Positions 60,153 through 64,000 of a stretch of 64,000 bases of DNA are shown here, in pieces. Under the pieces are notes generated by a model, which saw nothing but the letters and a program-made list of their open reading frames with translations, was not told the origin of the DNA and did no database searches. The translations under genes and the position numbers were made by a program. Numbering within the stretch: the first letter of the stretch is position 1; each line of letters begins with the position of its first letter. The stretch is from positions 1 through 64,000 of the forward strand of contig JBEKXU010000003.1 of NCBI GenBank assembly GCA_049511715.1. The letters are read 5' to 3'. Origin of the DNA: JBEKHT01 sp049511715 (GTDB lineage: Bacteria; Chloroflexota; Anaerolineae; Anaerolineales; RBG-16-64-43).

Positions 60153-61649
60153 TCAAGTGGAGGTTGCCCATGCTCGCGCAAACTCCGCCAGGGTGCGGAC
60201 CCCAAACCCTGTGGCTCCTTTGGAGAGGAACCCATTGGGGTTCTCTCGCAAAGCCACGCCGGCGATGTCCAGATGGGCCCACGGGTACGAGGTAAACTCG
60301 CGCAGGAACGCTGCGGAGGTTCCCACGCCTCCCATCCGGCCTCCGCTGTTCTTGATATCCGCAACAGAGCTCTTGATCTTCTCACGATACTCCTCGTACA
60401 AGGGAAGCGGCCACAGCTTCTCGCCAGCCAACTCCCCGGCCGCACGGAGCTTGGCCAGGAGCGGTTCGCTGTTGCTGAAGAGTCCAGCGGCCACATCCTG
60501 ACCCAGGGCGGTGACGCAAGCCCCCGTGAGCGTGGCGATGTCCACCACGGCGGCCGGCTTGTAGCGCGAGGCATAGCTTAGGGCATCGGCCAGAATCAAG
60601 CGCCCCTCGGCATCCGTTGAGATCACCTCGATCGTCTTGCCATTAAGCGCCCTAAGCAAATCACTGGGCTTGTAGGAGCTGCCGGAGGGCAAGTTCTCGC
60701 AGGCGGGAGCCAGCCCCACGACATGGAGGGGCAATTCGAGTTGGGCGATGGCCGTCATCGAGGCAATCACCGCGGCAGCACCGGCCATATCGCTCTTCAT
60801 CTCCTGCATGTCCAGACCCGGCTTGAGGCTGATCCCGCCGCTGTCAAATGTAATCCCCTTTCCAACAAATACGAGAGGTTCCCCTGCTCCCGGGTGATGT
60901 TCCAGAATCGCCATGGTGGGAGGCTCGTTGCTGCCGCGAGTCACCCCTAGGAGCGCACCCATGCCTTCCGTTTCCATCTCTTTTCGGCCGAGGACATGGG
61001 CCTGCAACCCGAACTGCTCCGCGAGTCGAAGAGCCGTGTTGGCGAGGATTTGCGGAGTCATCTGGTTAGCGGGTTCATTGACCCAATCGCGGGCGAGGTT
61101 CGTCGCGCGAGCCAGGATTTCGCCTGTGCGAGCAGCCCGCGAATGGGACGGGGCCTTCGCGTCATCAGAGAGAAGAAGCTCAATCAGCCGCACCTGCGGG
61201 TGCTCTGAGGCCGTGGTCCGATGCTGATTGAATTCGTAGAGGCCGAGGATCGCCCCTTCCACCGTTGCCTGGACATAGCCCTCCGCCAGGTTCTTTCCTT
61301 GCAAGGGCAGGAAGGGGGGCAGAGCGATCGAGGTCGCCCCCAGGTCGCGGGCCCGCTGGCAGGCTGTTCCCGCTGCTTCTCGGCACCGACCCGGATGGCA
61401 GTCGCTCTCTCGGCCCAGCCCGATAAGGATGAGGCGGGGGATCCCCACAGTGTCCGGTGGGAAGATGGGGGTGACTTCATTAGTCACGCCGCGCACAAGG
61501 CCCTTGTTGATGAGCCTCTGTATTTCTCCCGCAAGGAGGCGGTCCGCCTCCAGGCTCAGACCGGCCAACGCCGAGCCCTCGAACACCGGAACGATCAGCG
61601 CTTCGGGCTTCAGCAACGCCAGCGGTTGCATGCTTATCTTGACGTCCAT
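60153..61649 (-). CDS. pepA: Leucyl aminopeptidase (M17)
   Basis: 498 residues: an N-terminal macro-like domain and a C-terminal catalytic domain with VFVGKGITFDSGGISLKPG (metal and catalytic Lys), MKSDMAGAAAVIASM, and the signature STDAEGRLILADAL, which supplies the Asp/Glu dimetal ligands and the catalytic Arg. Hexameric enzymes of this type remove N-terminal residues; some bind DNA at Xer sites. The ATG at 61649 is chosen; the longer upstream frame runs through another minus-strand frame and is not conserved. Confidence 0.93.
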   Translation of the reverse strand: MDVKISMQPLALLKPEALIVPVFEGSALAGLSLEADRLLAGEIQRLINKGLVRGVTNEVTPIFPPDTVGIPRLILIGLGRESDCHPGRCREAAGTACQRARDLGATSIALPPFLPLQGKNLAEGYVQATVEGAILGLYEFNQHRTTASEHPQVRLIELLLSDDAKAPSHSRAARTGEILARATNLARDWVNEPANQMTPQILANTALRLAEQFGLQAHVLGRKEMETEGMGALLGVTRGSNEPPTMAILEHHPGAGEPLVFVGKGITFDSGGISLKPGLDMQEMKSDMAGAAAVIASMTAIAQLELPLHVVGLAPACENLPSGSSYKPSDLLRALNGKTIEVISTDAEGRLILADALSYASRYKPAAVVDIATLTGACVTALGQDVAAGLFSNSEPLLAKLRAAGELAGEKLWPLPLYEEYREKIKSSVADIKNSGGRMGGVGTSAAFLREFTSYPWAHLDIAGVALRENPNGFLSKGATGFGVRTLAEFARAWATST

Positions 61650-61669
61650 CCGTGTCCCCGTTTCCCTTC

Positions 61670-61948
61670 CTAGAGCAGGGCCTTTTCGCATTTGCGCCAG
61701 AAGGAGAATAGCCTTGTCGGATGATGAAGACGAGCGGCCTCGAGAACCCGGACGACTTGTGAAAGGAAGCGATTTTTCCTCTGTCGTCTCCCGATTCGCA
61801 GGGTCTGCTCCGGCGCAGTCGTCTCGACGGTCGGGCCGCCATCGTGAAAGGCCGCTCCGACTATCAGGCAGGGCCGCCTGGTCTCGCTCCAGGCGCCCAT
61901 GCTCCGGGCTTCGCGAATAGCCGCCGAAAGCGTATTTTCTGGCATCAT
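61670..61948 (-). CDS. Small hypothetical protein upstream of pepA
   Basis: A 92-residue frame beginning MMPENTLSAAIREARSMGAW and ending WRKCEKALL, 20 bases ahead of pepA on the same strand. Codon third positions are GC-rich like neighbours, but there is no clear ribosome site, and the start region TATGATGCC could instead be a -10 box. I recognise no family. It may be non-coding leader. Confidence 0.3.
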   Translation of the reverse strand: MMPENTLSAAIREARSMGAWSETRRPCLIVGAAFHDGGPTVETTAPEQTLRIGRRQRKNRFLSQVVRVLEAARLHHPTRLFSFWRKCEKALL

Positions 61949-62152
61949 AACATGGGAGCCCGCCGTTTCGAGAGAGCGGACTCAACCGAACGACCGGAAC
62001 GGGTCTTCCAGCCCCCTGGGCATGGCCTTCTTCCACAGGACGCCTCGCCTCGCTTGCCACGGAACAAAAAAAGGCGAGCCCGGAACCCAGGATGCCCGCC
62101 CAATATCAGGCCATTGCGCTCAGTTGTTTCGCTGCCGACCCTAAGGGTGAGG

Positions 62153-62186
62153 CAAAGTCGAGAGGTGCCATTGCCTCTCGACTTTG
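62153..62186 (-). terminator. 13-bp hairpin downstream of the small membrane protein gene
   Basis: CAAAGTCGAGAGG (62153-62165) and CCTCTCGACTTTG (62174-62186) are perfect complements around an 8-base loop. It begins 9 bases after the stop codon at 62196 and likely ends or stabilises that short transcript. Confidence 0.7.
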
Positions 62187-62195
62187 GAGCTCTGC

Positions 62196-62327
62196 TTAGT
62201 CTTCCTCCTGAGGCTCGTCTTCCACGGGTATCTTTGCCAACTCTCGGCCGCCCCGTTGCACCAGACTCCCTGCGGCCACAACCACGAGGGCCCCAAGCAG
62301 CGCAATCACCGGCACCGTTAATCCCAT
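62196..62327 (-). CDS. 43-residue single-helix membrane protein
   Basis: The frame encodes MGLTVPVIALLGALVVVAAG, a single membrane helix, then SLVQRGGRELAKIPVED and a very acidic end EPQEED. AGGAGGAAAC stands immediately before the ATG, as good a ribosome site as any in the window, and a 13-bp hairpin follows the stop. The N-out/C-in topology is suggested by the basic QRGGRE segment after the helix. No family is recognised. Confidence 0.65.
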   Translation of the reverse strand: MGLTVPVIALLGALVVVAAGSLVQRGGRELAKIPVEDEPQEED

Positions 62328-62631
62328 GTTTCCTCCTCATCCTGAGAGGTCTATCGGCCCTCAGAGACACCATTGAATACGAGATGATGGGCATTCTACG
62401 ACGGGTCCTGGGCCATCGCCATTAGAAGGGTGTGAGTTGCAAGTTCCACGGAGAACAAAGGGCGGAGAATGAAATGATCTCCTCGAGTAGGTTCCATGGA
62501 ATCGCCTTTGGTGGGGCTCCTGCAGAGGCCACTCCCGAGCACGGAGCGGATGGCCCGGGCTCCGCCTTCTCCTCCCAGGACGGGTGACAGGTCAGACCTG
62601 ATGGCTCAAGGGCAGCCCTGGTGGCTGAAAA

Positions 62632-62640
62632 TGGTATAGT
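62632..62640 (+). promoter_or_regulatory. Extended -10 promoter of the DUF2203 gene
   Basis: TGGTATAGT (TGn plus TATAGT), with transcription expected near 62647. This rules out in-frame starts before that point. Confidence 0.5.
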
Positions 62641-62704
62641 CGACCCCAAGCTGCCTCGGGCTGTGCTGGCCGAGGGATCAAGAGTGAGTTCACGAGGAAA
62701 AACG

Positions 62705-63079
62705 GTGCCGAGGCACTTCAGCGTCGAGGAGGCAAATCGGACTCTCATCCGGATCCGACCCTGGATCAAGGAGATTCTGGAAATCCGAGACCGGATCGTG
62801 GCCCGACATCCAGAGGTGTGGCCTGCCATCGAACATTCCACCGGCAATGGTGGCAACACCGAGGCAAGCCGAATGGAGCCGGAATTCATCCGCTTGGATC
62901 ATCTCGTCCATCAGGTTCTAGCCACGGGGGCTTTGATCAAGGACATCAACCAGGGGCTTGTGGATTTTCCGGCCCTGCGCGAAGGTCGTGAAGTGTTTCT
63001 GTGCTGGCGCTTCGGAGAAGATGACGTTAGGTTCTGGCATGGGCGCCAGGATGGCTTTGGGGGTCGGCAGAAGATCTAG
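62705..63079 (+). CDS. DUF2203 family protein
   Basis: 124 residues: FSVEEANRTLIRIRPWIKEI opens a long helix pair, and the C-terminus GALIKDINQGLVDFPALREG followed by REVFLCWRFGEDDVRFWHG is the DUF2203 signature (conserved G-x-x-DFP and W-x-x-GE). Function is unknown in the family. The GTG at 62705 (PRHFSVEEANR) has CGAGGAAAAAC upstream; a GTG at 62684 is the alternative. Confidence 0.85.
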   Translation: MPRHFSVEEANRTLIRIRPWIKEILEIRDRIVARHPEVWPAIEHSTGNGGNTEASRMEPEFIRLDHLVHQVLATGALIKDINQGLVDFPALREGREVFLCWRFGEDDVRFWHGRQDGFGGRQKI

Positions 63080-63950
63080 TCCCGGTTTTGAGCCCCCGCA
63101 CGAGCATCGGGGGGTCCAAGGGTGGCTCCTTCCCGGTCGCCTGCGGATCCATAGCACCCAATGTGGAAGCAGCAGTCCGCGCGAGCCTTGTCGGCAAGAG
63201 GCTTTCGCCTCCCGCTTTCGCCCGTGCTCCTGTCGCCGGCCTTTTTGGCCGGTTTTTCTCTATTCTGGCCTGTCCATCGGAGAAACTCCTTTTTGGCCGA
63301 CCTGGGAGACTGGAGGGTCCCGGCCTGGGTTGGGTTGGCTGAACCGGAGTTGATCGCACGACTGGGAACTTGCGTGAGTTTAGGGGGCGAAACCTTCCTC
63401 GATCGAGGCTCCATCCTCCTAGCTGCCGCAAAGGAGCAGGACTCTCCCAGCTAGTCTTCCCTTCCACAATCCGTGCAAGCCGCAGGGAGTCGGGCAACAC
63501 CCCCGCCCTTGGCCACTCCCATCGGCGTGGAGCCCCGTCAGGATCCTCCAAGGGGGTCGGGCCCCCATTTCAAGGGCCTCTGCAGAGAGAGCTTCCGCGT
63601 CCGTTCGGCGTCCAGGCGAGCGGGTCGCCGGGAAGGATATGACGTGCCTGCTCAGAGGGCCTGGCCCAATCGTCCAGATGATTCCGAAACCCTCGAGATC
63701 ACCCAGGGAAATGAAATCGCGTGCGCTCCACAAGACCCTGCACAAGAGGCCGAATCCACGATCTTGAGAGGGGGAGCATCCGGGGAGAGTTGGGACCTCC
63801 CCGAGTTCCTGATCTCGGACTCTCCAGGGAAAGTCGAGGACTTTGCGCGAGGACGCATCCATCGTGGTGGGGTTGCCCGGGCGGAGACGCGCCCTCCTAA
63901 CGATCCCGACCTTGCGTGATAAGTGAAGGCGCAGCCGATTATTAGATTGT
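63080..63950. other. Intergenic region near the right edge
   Basis: About 870 bases. Open frames on both strands overlap and lack domain-like content, so I see no supported gene here. Confidence 0.4.
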
Positions 63951-63969
63951 CTTAAGGAGCGTGACATCG

Positions 63970-64000
63970 TTGGATAAGGACATTTGCGCTTGGTCGTCCT
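63970..64000 (+). CDS. Possible start of a gene running off the right edge
   Basis: AAGGAG (63954-63959) is followed 10 bases later by TTG and the codons for DKDICAWSS. The frame is open to the end, but only ten codons are visible and the start codon is weak. Confidence 0.3.
   Translation, partial: MDKDICAWSS

Noticed and set aside
63419..63967. A 182-codon minus-strand frame near the right edge
   Set aside because: Overlaps comparable frames on the plus strand and has no recognisable motif or ribosome site.
1..64000. CRISPR array, rRNA operon, tmRNA, RNase P RNA or prophage
   Set aside because: No regularly spaced repeats, no rRNA core sequences, no tmRNA or RNase P signature motifs and no phage structural genes were seen in reading the window.

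Overview
This is a GC-rich bacterial chromosome segment (roughly 60 to 63 percent GC by eye). The gene set points to a Chloroflexota-type lineage such as Anaerolineae: a motor-less XPB-N helicase-associated protein, a DUF2203 protein, an AIM24-family protein, a YabE-like G5/3D protein next to rsmA with a short SRP RNA in front, a FabL-type enoyl-ACP reductase, MutS2, and large GAF/PAS HD-GYP proteins. This placement is inference from gene content; no rRNA is present to fix it.

Layout, left. The edge holds the first codons of a probable IS1182-type transposase. A minus-strand block follows (118-7130): a nitrilase-family glutaminase and a separate NAD synthase (probably a split glutamine-dependent NAD synthetase), a decayed MFS gene, a conserved protein often labelled quinate 5-dehydrogenase, a nucleotidyltransferase, a PAP2 phosphatase and mutS2. 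A plus-strand block (7928-21247) carries NfeD plus an SPFH protein, a GNAT acetyltransferase, a HAD hydrolase, an MFS transporter, a diacylglycerol-kinase-like enzyme, the XPB-N protein overlapping galK, then moaC, a fused moaD-moaE and a threonine synthase, then fabF and rnc. Next on the minus strand are a phosphoglycerate-mutase-like metalloenzyme, a methyltransferase and two paralogous HD-GYP giants.

Layout, centre. The stretch 29.5-33.0 kb is accessory. It holds an apparently intact IS of the ISNCY/IS1202 type with long inverted ends and a 13-16 bp direct repeat. Beside it lies a compact promoter / 16-codon ORF / double-hairpin element. An internally deleted IS relic follows, then the SRP RNA gene (ffs) with its own promoter. 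After it come yabE-like and rsmA (plus strand), then on the minus strand a DPM1-like glycosyltransferase, FabL, an M48 protease fused to DUF309, a YhhN protein, an HD hydrolase with a SanA-like protein, and tRNA-Leu(CAG).

Layout, right. A heterodimeric ABC exporter pair converges on an AIM24 protein across a strong terminator. Then come a second MFS transporter, a HAD-like protein and the C-terminal stump of a P-type ATPase. A long minus-strand run contains a Fur-family regulator whose stop overlaps the start of a CbiM-CbiQ-CbiO nickel/cobalt importer, then DNA polymerase IV and an ABM monooxygenase / iron alcohol dehydrogenase / aldo-keto reductase set. A second threonine synthase, Bcp peroxiredoxin, leucyl aminopeptidase, a 43-residue membrane protein and a DUF2203 protein close the window.

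Shared themes are tight ATGA/GTGA overlaps inside operons, several extended -10 (TGnTATAAT-like) promoters very close to start codons, and scattered gene remnants that show ongoing decay.
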